Source: Caulobacter sp. CCH9-E1 (GTDB lineage: Bacteria > Pseudomonadota > Alphaproteobacteria > Caulobacterales > Caulobacteraceae). From it: DNA of 16,054 bases. The notes under the pieces were generated by a model. The model did not search any database and had not been told where the DNA came from. It saw only the letters and a list, made by a program, of their open reading frames with translations. Shown one piece after another: positions 1 to 6,861 of the stretch. Made by a program: the position numbers and the translations under genes. Location of the stretch: positions 1 through 16,054 of the forward strand of contig NZ_LSJA01000204.1 of assembly GCF_001556515.1 (NCBI RefSeq), in the 5' to 3' direction. Each line of letters starts with the position of its first letter. Position 1 is the stretch's first letter.

Positions 1-1403
1 TCTCGGTGGTCGAGGGCCTGCGCCGCGTCCTGCCCGGCGCCAAGGTGGCCTACGCCCCGTTCGGGCCGTCCTACACCGACGGCGACAAGGTGCCGACCTC
101 GGCCCTGCGCACGCCCGACGGCAAGCCGGGCCTGCAGGCGCGCTATTACAACCCGACCGAGACGCCGCCCAAGCGCTTCGAGCCGGGGACCTTCGGCGAT
201 ATCGTCGCCAAGATGCGCTACGCCGACCAGCCGGTCGCCAGCCGCGTCGAGGCCAATGTCGCCGCTCGCAGCCTCGATTTGCCCGGCGTGCTCGACCACC
301 ATCGCGTGATCTGGACCGGCTTCCTGGTTCCGCCCGAGACGGGGACCTATCGCCTGGGCCTGACCGGCTTCAACGGCGAGATGAAGCTGGACGGCAAGCC
401 CTTCGCGGACCTCAAGAAATCCGGCTGGGGCAGCCTGCCGACGATGAAGACGATCAAGCTGGAGAAAGGTCGCCGCTACGCGATCGAGGTCATGTCGGAG
501 GCCCACGCGCTCTCCGGCGTTGATCTCGTCTGGAAGCGCGTCGCCACCGACCCGACCGCCGAGCTGAAGGCGGCGGCGGCCCAGGCCGACGTGCTGGTCG
601 CCGTGGTCGGCCTGACCTCTGACCTCGAGGCCGAGGAGTCTCCGGTCGAGATCCCCGGCTTCAAGGGTGGCGACAAGACCACGCTCGACATCCCCGCCGA
701 CCAGCAAGCGCTGCTGGAGCAGGCCAAGGCGCTGGGCAAGCCGCTGGTCGTGGTGGCCATGAACGGCAGCCCGCTGAACCTCTCCTGGGCCAAGGACAAT
801 GCCTCGGCGATCCTGGAGGCCTGGTATCCGGGCCAGTCCGGGGGCCTGGCCATCGCCAATGTCCTGACCGGCAAGACCAACCCGTCGGGCCGCCTGCCGC
901 TGACCTTCTACAAGTCGGTCGACGACCTGCCGCCGTTCGGCGACTACCGCATGGACGGGCGAACCTATCGCTATTTCACGGGCCAGCCGGTCTATCCGTT
1001 CGGCCACGGTCTCAGCTACACGCGCTTCGACTATGCGCCGTTGAAGGTCGAGCCGGTCAAGGGCGACGCGGGCCAGGGCCTGCGGGTCACCACGACCGTC
1101 CGCAATGTCGGCGCGCGGGCCGGCGACGAGGTGGCCCAGCTCTATCTGAACTTCCCCAACACACCGGGCGCGCCGCGCGTGGCCCTGCGCGGCTTCCAGC
1201 GCATCAACCTGAAGCCCGGCGAGGCCAAGTCGGTGACCTTCTCGCTGTCGCCGCGCGACCTGAGCTCGGTCGATGCGGAAGGGGGGCGCCAGGTCGTGAC
1301 GGGCGCCTATAAGGTCAGCGTCGGTTCGGGGCAGCCTGGGACCGGCGTCGCCAGCCGCTCGGCCGACTTCGCGGTCGCCCAGGCCGTGGCGCTGCCGAAG
1401 TAG
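1..1403 (+). CDS. Glycoside hydrolase family 3 with PA14 insert, C-terminal part (beta-glucosidase or beta-xylosidase)
   Basis: The reading frame is already open at the left edge (codons from base 3), so the start and the N-terminal TIM-barrel with the catalytic nucleophile lie outside the window. What is present, in order: a PA14-type domain (about bases 120-545), the GH3 C-terminal alpha/beta domain (about 590-1010), and a fibronectin-III-like domain (about 1060-1370). The GLTSDLEAEES segment has Glu codons at 627, 633 and 636; in PA14-containing GH3 enzymes the acid/base Glu sits in such a stretch, though I cannot say which Glu it is. YPFGHGLSYTRFDY is the typical GH3 domain end, and the Fn3-like part has the usual EVAQLYL and LKPGE motifs. 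Such enzymes release terminal sugars from oligosaccharides, usually in the periplasm or outside the cell. The stop is 9 nt from an esterase gene, which suggests an operon. Substrate (glucoside or xyloside) cannot be read from this fragment. Confidence 0.9.
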   Translation, partial: SVVEGLRRVLPGAKVAYAPFGPSYTDGDKVPTSALRTPDGKPGLQARYYNPTETPPKRFEPGTFGDIVAKMRYADQPVASRVEANVAARSLDLPGVLDHHRVIWTGFLVPPETGTYRLGLTGFNGEMKLDGKPFADLKKSGWGSLPTMKTIKLEKGRRYAIEVMSEAHALSGVDLVWKRVATDPTAELKAAAAQADVLVAVVGLTSDLEAEESPVEIPGFKGGDKTTLDIPADQQALLEQAKALGKPLVVVAMNGSPLNLSWAKDNASAILEAWYPGQSGGLAIANVLTGKTNPSGRLPLTFYKSVDDLPPFGDYRMDGRTYRYFTGQPVYPFGHGLSYTRFDYAPLKVEPVKGDAGQGLRVTTTVRNVGARAGDEVAQLYLNFPNTPGAPRVALRGFQRINLKPGEAKSVTFSLSPRDLSSVDAEGGRQVVTGAYKVSVGSGQPGTGVASRSADFAVAQAVALPK

Positions 1404-1407
1404 GAGG
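1402..1407 (+). promoter_or_regulatory. Shine-Dalgarno for the TTG-started esterase gene
   Basis: AGGAGG overlaps the stop codon of the upstream glycoside hydrolase gene and stands 5 nt before TTG at 1413. No ATG or GTG in that frame fits both the SD and the signal peptide better. This decides the TTG start and points to translational coupling. Confidence 0.75.
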
Positions 1408-1412
1408 ACAAT

Positions 1413-3338
1413 TTGAGAATCCAGGCTCTCCTCGCCAGCGCCGCCGCGCTGGCGCTCGCGACCTCCGCCTTGGCCGCGCCCATCGTCGACGGCGCCCTGG
1501 GCGACCACGCCGTCCTGCAGCGCGGCCGGCCGATCATCCTGACCGGCAAGGCCCTGCCCGGCGAGACGGTCTCGGCCAACCTCGCCGGCAAGACCGTCAG
1601 CGCCCAGGCCGACAGGGTCGGACGCTTCCGTCTGACGCTCCCCGCGCTCGAAGCCGGCGGTCCCTACCGGCTGCTGCTGGACGCGCCCAGCGGCCAACAG
1701 GTCATCGACGACCTGCTGATCGGCGACGTCTTCCTGTGCTCGGGCCAGAGCAACATGGAGATGACGACGGAGCAGTCGCAGAACAGCTTCCAGATCTACG
1801 GCGCCAACGATCCCCAGATCCGCCTGATGACGGTTCCCAAGCGCCTGGCCTTCGCGCCGCAGGACAGGTTCGACGTCCCGCCGGCCTGGACGGCCGCGAC
1901 GCCGGCGACGATCGGCAAGTTCTCGGCGGTCTGCTTCTACATGGGCCAGTCCCTGCGCGAGACGACCAAGGCGCCGATCGGTCTGATCCACGCCAGCTGG
2001 GGCGGCTCGCGCCAGTCGGCTTGGCTCTCGCCCGACGGCCTGGAGCAGGCGGGCCTGGGAGAGCCCGCCAAGACCCTGGCCCTCTACACCCGCGACACGG
2101 CGACGGCGGAAAAGGCCGCGGCCAGCCAGTGGGAGACCTGGTGGCGCGACACCTCCGGCCTCGCCCAGGGGCGCGAGCCCTGGCGCGACGACGCGGGCCT
2201 GGCCTGGAAGTCCGTCCCCGTCGTCGGCCCCTTCAGCCGCTGGGGCCTGCCCGAGATGAAGGGCTATCTCGGCATGGTCTGGTTCAAGACCGAGATCGTG
2301 CTGACCGCCGAGCAGGCCCGTCAGGCCTCGGTGCTGAACCTTGGCGCGATCGACGACGCGGACCGCACCTGGATCAACGGCCAGCCGGTCGGCGGCACCA
2401 GCCTGGGCCGCGCGCGCCAGTATCGCCTGAAGACCGGCGTGCTGCGCGAGGGCCGCAACGTCATCCTGGTCAACGCCGACAACGTCTATGCCGACGGCGG
2501 CATTCTGGGACCGGCCAGCGCGATGCAGCTGCGGTTCGACGACGGGACCAGCCTGCCGCTCGACCAGGGCTGGCGCTACGCGCCGGCCGGGCGCTCGACG
2601 TCGAACGCGCCGCGCTCGCCTTGGGACGACATCAACGGCGCGGGCACGCTCTACAACGGCATGATCGCGCCCCTGGGCCCGGTCAGCCTGGCGGGCGTGG
2701 CGTGGTACCAGGGCGAGTCCGACACCGGCCTGCCCGGCTATGACCGTCGCCTCTCGGCCATGTTGAAGGACTGGCGCGCGCGGTTCGAGACGCCGAACCT
2801 GCCGTTCGCCATCGTGCAGCTCTCGGCCTATGGCGCCACCGCCAAGCGTCCGGTGGAAAGCGGCTGGGCGGGCGTCCGCGACGTCCAGCGCCGCGTCGCC
2901 GAGACCGACGGCCACGCGGCCGTGGTGGTGACGATCGACCATGGCGATCCGCTGGACATCCATCCCGGCGAAAAGCAGGAGGTCGGCCGTCGCGCCGCGC
3001 GGGCCATGCGCGCCGTGGCCTATGGCGAAGCCGTCGCGCCGTCCGGACCGCGTATCGCTTCGGCCGCCCGCGACGCCGTCGGCGGTGTGACCCTGACCTT
3101 CAAGGACGTGACGGGCGCCCTCGCGCCCCGCAGCGGCGCCGTGGCGATCGGCTTCGAGCTTTGCGGCGGCGGCGTCTGTCGCTTCGCCAATGCGCGCGTC
3201 CAGGGCGACAAGGTGATGCTGAGCGGCGACGGCCAGCCCGTGGACCGCGTCCGCTACGCCTGGGCCGACAGCCCGGTGGTCAATCTGTTCGACGACGCCG
3301 GCCTGCCGGTCGGCCCGTTCGAGGTCCCCGTGCCCTAG
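1413..3338 (+). CDS. Secreted SGNH carbohydrate acetylesterase (sialate O-acetylesterase-like)
   Basis: A 641-residue protein predicted to remove O-acetyl groups from sugars or polysaccharides. It begins at TTG behind a strong SD and has a signal peptide (MRIQALLASAAALALATSALA, cut after about residue 22), so it is exported. SGNH-type blocks are visible: LCSGQSNMEM with nucleophile Ser110, AWYQGESD at residues 430-437, and DIHPGE with the likely catalytic Asp515 and His517. Between the first two blocks, about residues 255-375, there is a beta-galactosidase-like jelly-roll (GAIDDADRTWINGQPVG), a known insertion in this family. The C-terminal part (about 540-641) looks like a beta-sandwich. Family members are annotated as sialate O-acetylesterases, but next to a GH3 enzyme and another esterase-like hydrolase, a hemicellulose or xylan acetyl ester is a likelier substrate. 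The substrate is an inference. Confidence 0.9.
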   Translation: MRIQALLASAAALALATSALAAPIVDGALGDHAVLQRGRPIILTGKALPGETVSANLAGKTVSAQADRVGRFRLTLPALEAGGPYRLLLDAPSGQQVIDDLLIGDVFLCSGQSNMEMTTEQSQNSFQIYGANDPQIRLMTVPKRLAFAPQDRFDVPPAWTAATPATIGKFSAVCFYMGQSLRETTKAPIGLIHASWGGSRQSAWLSPDGLEQAGLGEPAKTLALYTRDTATAEKAAASQWETWWRDTSGLAQGREPWRDDAGLAWKSVPVVGPFSRWGLPEMKGYLGMVWFKTEIVLTAEQARQASVLNLGAIDDADRTWINGQPVGGTSLGRARQYRLKTGVLREGRNVILVNADNVYADGGILGPASAMQLRFDDGTSLPLDQGWRYAPAGRSTSNAPRSPWDDINGAGTLYNGMIAPLGPVSLAGVAWYQGESDTGLPGYDRRLSAMLKDWRARFETPNLPFAIVQLSAYGATAKRPVESGWAGVRDVQRRVAETDGHAAVVVTIDHGDPLDIHPGEKQEVGRRAARAMRAVAYGEAVAPSGPRIASAARDAVGGVTLTFKDVTGALAPRSGAVAIGFELCGGGVCRFANARVQGDKVMLSGDGQPVDRVRYAWADSPVVNLFDDAGLPVGPFEVPVP

Positions 3339-3362
3339 GACACTTCTGTTTGTCCAATATCG

Positions 3363-3466
3363 CGTGTCATCCCGGGCGGCGAAGCCGACCCGGGACCCAG
3401 GGGCTAGCGGCAATGCGTCTGCCCCTGGGTCCCGGATAGCCTCTTCGAGGCTTCCGGGATGACACG
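3363..3466. repeat. 104-bp intergenic palindromic repeat between convergent genes
   Basis: A nested palindrome. The outer arms CGTGTCATCCCGG (3363-3375) and CCGGGATGACACG (3454-3466) are perfect 13-bp complements. The inner arms CCGGGACCCAGGGGC (3390-3404) and GCCCCTGGGTCCCGG (3421-3435) are perfect 15-bp complements. Small side hairpins sit between them: GGC-GAA-GCC at 3378-3386 and AGCCTC-TTC-GAGGCT at 3438-3452. The element would fold the same way on both strands, and it sits between two convergent stop codons (3338 and 3480), so it may act as a bidirectional transcription terminator or RNA stabiliser. Similar TCATCCCGG...GACCCAGG repeats are, from memory, widespread in Caulobacter-type genomes. 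No second copy was seen here. Confidence 0.85.
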
Positions 3467-3477
3467 AGAGCGAGGTC

Positions 3478-4419
3478 CTACTTCTTGCTCATATAGCCGT
3501 GCATCGCCATCCAGCTGACATAGGCGTCGAACCAGCCGGTGCTGGTGGTTTTCTTCTTGTACATGCCAAAGCCGTGGCCGCCCTGTTCGTAGAGGTGGAA
3601 TTCCACCGGCCGCTTGGCCGCGCGCCAGCTCTCGATCAGGCCAAAGCCGCTGTTGCCGAACAGAGGGTCGTCCGCCGCCAGGGCGAAGAACATCGGCGGC
3701 GCGTTGGCCGGCACGGTCGCCGGCGCCAGGGAGCCGTAGATCAGGCCGATGAAGGCCGGCTTGGCGTCCTCCACGGCCAGGGTCGTGGTCAGGGTCAGCA
3801 TGGCGCCGGCCGAGAAACCGACCATGCCGATGCGGTCCGGATCGACATGCCACTCAGCCGCCCGCGAGCGGATCAGGGCGAAGGCGGCGCGGGAGTCGGC
3901 CAACTGAGGCTGCAGCGCCGTGACCGCCGACTGCGGGTCCATGCGCGGCGCGCGCGCCACGCCCGAGAACATCGCCTTCATCGACGCCTCGAAGCCGGGC
4001 ATGTCGGCCGGCGTCTGGTTCAGGCGGTACTTCAGCACGAAGGCGGCGACGCCTTTGTCCGCCAGGGCCTTGGCGACGTCCCAGCCCTCGTTCTCCATCG
4101 ACAGGGTGCGGAAGCCGCCGCCGGGGGCCACGATCACGGCCACGCCGGTGGCCTTGGCGGGATCGGGCAGGAACGGCGTCAGGGTCGCGACCGTGACGTT
4201 GCGCGCAAAGACGCTGCCGTACTGGCTGTGCCAGCTCTCGGCGTTCGCGGCGCCCGGCAGCGGGCCGGTGTTCAAGGTGATCGCGTTCGGCTGCGCCGGG
4301 ATCGCGATCGGCGTCATCTTGTCGTTCTGCGCCGAGGCGGGCGAAGCCAGCAGCCAAGCCATCGCCAAGCCTGTCGCCAGGACTCCCGCGCGGCCGCCTC
4401 TCTTACCGAAGAACCCCAT
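3478..4419 (-). CDS. Secreted alpha/beta hydrolase, acetyl-xylan-esterase-like
   Basis: A 313-residue exported hydrolase. The chosen ATG gives a clean signal peptide (MGFFGKRGGRAGVLATGLAM... ending ASPASA, cut near residue 30) and has a GGGAG about 10 nt upstream. An open frame continues 36 codons further up but would bury the signal peptide. The alpha/beta-hydrolase parts are clear: APGGGF as an oxyanion-hole loop after a beta-strand, nucleophile elbow GFSAG with Ser203, acid candidates Asp250/Asp251 in ADDPLFG, and His282 in GGHGFGMY. Proteins of this shape are often annotated as xylanase or acetyl-xylan esterase (dienelactone-hydrolase/BD-FAE-like), and are thought to cleave acetyl or feruloyl esters of plant polysaccharides. 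It faces the GH3/SGNH pair, with the palindromic repeat between them. Substrate is uncertain; the fold and export are confident. Confidence 0.88.
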   Translation of the reverse strand: MGFFGKRGGRAGVLATGLAMAWLLASPASAQNDKMTPIAIPAQPNAITLNTGPLPGAANAESWHSQYGSVFARNVTVATLTPFLPDPAKATGVAVIVAPGGGFRTLSMENEGWDVAKALADKGVAAFVLKYRLNQTPADMPGFEASMKAMFSGVARAPRMDPQSAVTALQPQLADSRAAFALIRSRAAEWHVDPDRIGMVGFSAGAMLTLTTTLAVEDAKPAFIGLIYGSLAPATVPANAPPMFFALAADDPLFGNSGFGLIESWRAAKRPVEFHLYEQGGHGFGMYKKKTTSTGWFDAYVSWMAMHGYMSKK

Positions 4420-4509
4420 ATCGTTCTCGCTCCCAATATTTGTTGTTCGACCGCTTGTGGCGCGGCTCGGCTTTACTCCTACAAATTCTGCAGCGGCTGT
4501 CACGGCGAT

Positions 4510-4523
4510 TGTTAGCGGTCCCA
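4510..4523 (-). promoter_or_regulatory. Candidate LacI-family operator upstream of the alpha/beta hydrolase
   Basis: The plus strand reads TGTTAGCGGTCCCA. It matches the palindromic pattern TGnTAnCGnTAnCA, which I recall for LacI-type sugar regulators (XylR-like) in Caulobacter, at 9 of 10 fixed positions; the mismatch is C for A at position 11. It lies about 90 bp before the hydrolase start, in the 138-bp gap (4420-4557) that otherwise holds no gene. One imperfect site, so tentative. Confidence 0.35.
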
Positions 4524-4557
4524 TCAATTTCCGGGGCGGGCGATCTCGTCGCCGAAC

Positions 4558-5070
4558 CTAGGCGCGAGCGGAACCGCTTAACGTCCAGTCGATTACGTCG
4601 CCTTCATAGGCGTCCGCCCCCCGCCCGATCCCCGCGATCGCCTCGCGCATGGCGCCGCCGCGCTGGAGGATCTCGTCGGCGAGGCAGACCATCAGGGCGT
4701 TGGGGGTGGCCTTGGGCGAGGCCTCGCGCAGCCGCTGGGCGATGGCGCGCTCATCGCCTGCAACGCTCGCCGCGCAAGCCAGGACATAGGCGGCGGCGGG
4801 CGAGCGGCTGACGCCGGCGAAGCAGTGGACCAGCAGGGTTGCATCGGGCGGAAGTTCTCGCCCCAAGGCGATGATCGCGTGGACCATTTCGGCGTGTGGC
4901 GCGACCAGGCCGGCGCGCGGTTCGGTGATATCGTTGAAGCGCAGCACGGTCGCCGGGACCGCGCGCGCGCCGACCTCGGCGTCCGGCGAAACCAGCGTCA
5001 GCACGTGATCAACCGGCTCGCGCGCCAGCAGCGTTTCGACAGCCGAGCCTGGACAGACGATCAGCCTCAC
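4558..5070 (-). CDS. Dual-specificity/tyrosine-phosphatase-like protein at the end of the cobalamin operon
   Basis: A 170-residue cytosolic protein with the Cys-x5-Arg phosphatase signature: LVHCFAGVSRSPAAAY, with nucleophile Cys83, Arg89 and Ser90. Asp47 in RFNDITEP lies 36 residues before the Cys, where the general acid of dual-specificity phosphatases is expected. The start is GTG at 5070, overlapping the cobS stop by 4 nt (GTGA), so it is translated with cobS. The upstream in-frame codons run through cobS and were rejected. The family hydrolyses phosphomonoesters through a cysteinyl-phosphate. Its place directly after cobT and cobS suggests, as inference only, that it removes the phosphate of alpha-ribazole-5'-phosphate or adenosylcobalamin-5'-phosphate. 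In enterobacteria that step is done by the unrelated histidine phosphatase CobC, not seen here. It could instead be an ordinary protein phosphatase. Confidence 0.88.
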   Translation of the reverse strand: MRLIVCPGSAVETLLAREPVDHVLTLVSPDAEVGARAVPATVLRFNDITEPRAGLVAPHAEMVHAIIALGRELPPDATLLVHCFAGVSRSPAAAYVLACAASVAGDERAIAQRLREASPKATPNALMVCLADEILQRGGAMREAIAGIGRGADAYEGDVIDWTLSGSARA

Positions 5071-5828
5071 GCCAGCGCCGCCACGCCCAGCAGGAAGCCG
5101 ACCTCGAACACCTGCTCGACGCCGCCCAGCACATCGCCGGTATGGCCGCCGATCAGACGGATGGATGTCCGCGCCAGAAGCAGCGCCGCGACGCTCCCCA
5201 GCGCCAGGCCCAAGCCGACGGCGGGCATGGGCAGAAGCAGCAGCGGCCAGATCGCGATGACCAGAGCGACAACCGTCTCGCTGGTCCGCACGCCCATCGG
5301 TGTCGGCTTCCACTTGCCGGGCTCGCCAGACGGGGCGTAGGGCGTCACCCGCATCACAACGACGGCCGCCGCTCGTCCAGCACCGTGCGCGGCCAGCAGG
5401 GCCAAGGCGCCGACCTGGGCCGAGACGCTCGCCAGCATGGTCGCCTTCAGCCCCAGGGCGACAACCAGGGCGCAGACGCCGTAGGTCCCGATGCGGCTGT
5501 CCTTCATGATCTCCAGGCGACGCTGGGCCGTCTGGCCGCCGCCTAGGCCGTCGGCCGTATCAGCCAGGCCGTCCTCGTGGAAGGCGCCCGTGACCAGCAG
5601 GCCGGCCGCTAGCGCCAGCACCGCCGCCACGCCCGCGCCCCAGACGTGGAAGCCGAGGACGAAGACGCCTGCGGAGATCGCGCCAACACCTTGCCCGACC
5701 AGAGGAAAATACCGCGCGGCTCGCGTGATCCAATCCGTCTCGAACCCTTTCAACGCGGGCGTCGGAACCCGGGTCAGGAACTGGGCGGCGCAAAGCAGCA
5801 GTTGCGCCTGGCGAGCCAGCCAACGCAA
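5067..5828 (-). CDS. cobS: Adenosylcobinamide-GDP ribazoletransferase (cobalamin synthase)
   Basis: A 253-residue integral inner-membrane enzyme that joins adenosylcobinamide-GDP and alpha-ribazole (or its 5'-phosphate) to give adenosylcobalamin (or its phosphate); CobV in Pseudomonas denitrificans naming. The hallmark acidic motif HEDGLADTADG is at residues 84-94, followed by GLGGGQTAQRRLEIMKDSRIGTYG, in which Asp and Arg are also conserved. Several hydrophobic helices follow. FLTRVP near residue 17 is the usual N-terminal motif and fixes the start close to the TTG at 5828, which is one base after the cobT stop. The only other starts lie too far inside. The stop overlaps the GTG of the phosphatase gene. 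Length is normal for the family. Confidence 0.96.
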   Translation of the reverse strand: MRWLARQAQLLLCAAQFLTRVPTPALKGFETDWITRAARYFPLVGQGVGAISAGVFVLGFHVWGAGVAAVLALAAGLLVTGAFHEDGLADTADGLGGGQTAQRRLEIMKDSRIGTYGVCALVVALGLKATMLASVSAQVGALALLAAHGAGRAAAVVVMRVTPYAPSGEPGKWKPTPMGVRTSETVVALVIAIWPLLLLPMPAVGLGLALGSVAALLLARTSIRLIGGHTGDVLGGVEQVFEVGFLLGVAALA

Positions 5829-5829
5829 C

Positions 5830-6861
5830 TCAGAGCCGCCCGTTCAAGACGTCGTCCAGACTGGCGACATCGCTCAGCAGGCGCGAGGCGGCCCTGACCA
5901 GCGGCAGAGCGAGCAAGGCGCCGGTCCCTTCGCCCAGACGCAGGTCCAGCGCCAGAAGCGGATCGAGCTCCAGGGCCGCCAGCAACCGGCCATGCCCCTG
6001 CTCCACCGAGCGGTGGCAAAAGACGCAGTAATCCTTGACCTCGGGGACCAGCCGGATCGCGACCAGGGCGGCGGCGGAGACGATGAAGCCATCGACCAGG
6101 ATCGGAACCTTGGCCGAAGCCGCGCCGATGATCGCGCCGGCCATCATGGCGATCTCCAGGCCGCCGAACTCCGCCAAAACCTTCAACGGCTCGGTCGCGC
6201 CGTTGCGCGCGGCGGCCCGCTCGAGGATGGCGGTCTTGCGCGCTAGGCCGGCGTCGTCGTGACCCGCCCCTCGTCCGACGCAATCAGCCAACGGCGCGGG
6301 CGCCAGGCGGTGCGTCAACAGCGCCGCCGAAGCGGTGTTGCCGATGCCCATCTCACCTAGAGCGAGGATTTCGAAACCCTCCCCGATCGCCTGACGAGCG
6401 ATGTCGGCGCCGCGCGCCAGCGCCTGCTCGGCCTCGGCCAGGGTCAGGGCGGGCTCGACCGCCGCGTTTCGGCTTCCGCGTCGGACCTTGGCGTCCACCA
6501 GCACCGGATGCGGCGCCAGTTCGGCGTCGACGCCGGCGTCGACCGCCCGCAGCTCCGCCCCGACGGCGCGGGCGAAGGCGTTGGCGCTGGCCTTGCCGGC
6601 CAAGAAGGTCGCCACCATCGCCTGGGTGACGGCCGAGGGATAGGCCGAGACGCCCTCGACGTTCATGCCATGGTCTCCGGCGAAGACCAGCAACAGCGCG
6701 CGATCGAACGACGGCGGCGGACCGCCCGCGATCAGGCCCAGGCGCGTGGCGAGTTCCTCAACCCGCCCCAGGGCGCCCAGCGGCTTGGCCTTGGCGTCAA
6801 GCTGGGCGCGGAGGACTTCGGCGCCGGCGAGGTCGACCGGGGAAACAGCGGGCAGGTTCAT
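5830..6861 (-). CDS. cobT: Nicotinate-nucleotide--dimethylbenzimidazole phosphoribosyltransferase
   Basis: A 343-residue cytosolic enzyme that activates the lower ligand: nicotinate mononucleotide plus 5,6-dimethylbenzimidazole gives alpha-ribazole-5'-phosphate (CobU in P. denitrificans naming). Characteristic stretches are visible: KPLGALGRVEELA near the N-terminus, FAGDHGMNVEGVSAYP, the GEMGIGNTASAA loop, and LRLGEGTGALLALP. Glu311 in the last is the counterpart of the catalytic Glu317 of Salmonella CobT. The ATG start shares one base with the cobQ stop (TGATG), and the stop is 1 nt from the cobS start. Length matches the family. The enzyme needs dimethylbenzimidazole; no bluB gene is in this window. 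Confidence 0.97.
   Translation of the reverse strand: MNLPAVSPVDLAGAEVLRAQLDAKAKPLGALGRVEELATRLGLIAGGPPPSFDRALLLVFAGDHGMNVEGVSAYPSAVTQAMVATFLAGKASANAFARAVGAELRAVDAGVDAELAPHPVLVDAKVRRGSRNAAVEPALTLAEAEQALARGADIARQAIGEGFEILALGEMGIGNTASAALLTHRLAPAPLADCVGRGAGHDDAGLARKTAILERAAARNGATEPLKVLAEFGGLEIAMMAGAIIGAASAKVPILVDGFIVSAAALVAIRLVPEVKDYCVFCHRSVEQGHGRLLAALELDPLLALDLRLGEGTGALLALPLVRAASRLLSDVASLDDVLNGRL

Noticed and set aside
1736..2743. Long open frame inside the SGNH esterase gene in another frame
   Set aside because: Arg/Gly/Pro-rich, no SD, and fully covered by the esterase frame with its catalytic motifs; typical out-of-frame openness of GC-rich DNA.
3338..3355. GGACA...TGTCC hairpin after the esterase stop as a terminator
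   Set aside because: A 5-bp stem with an 8-nt loop and no T-run; the palindrome at 3363-3466 is a far better candidate.
4539..4553. GGCGA-TCTCG-TCGCC hairpin just after the phosphatase stop, as the operon terminator
   Set aside because: Only 5 bp of stem and no T-run on the minus strand; too weak to call.
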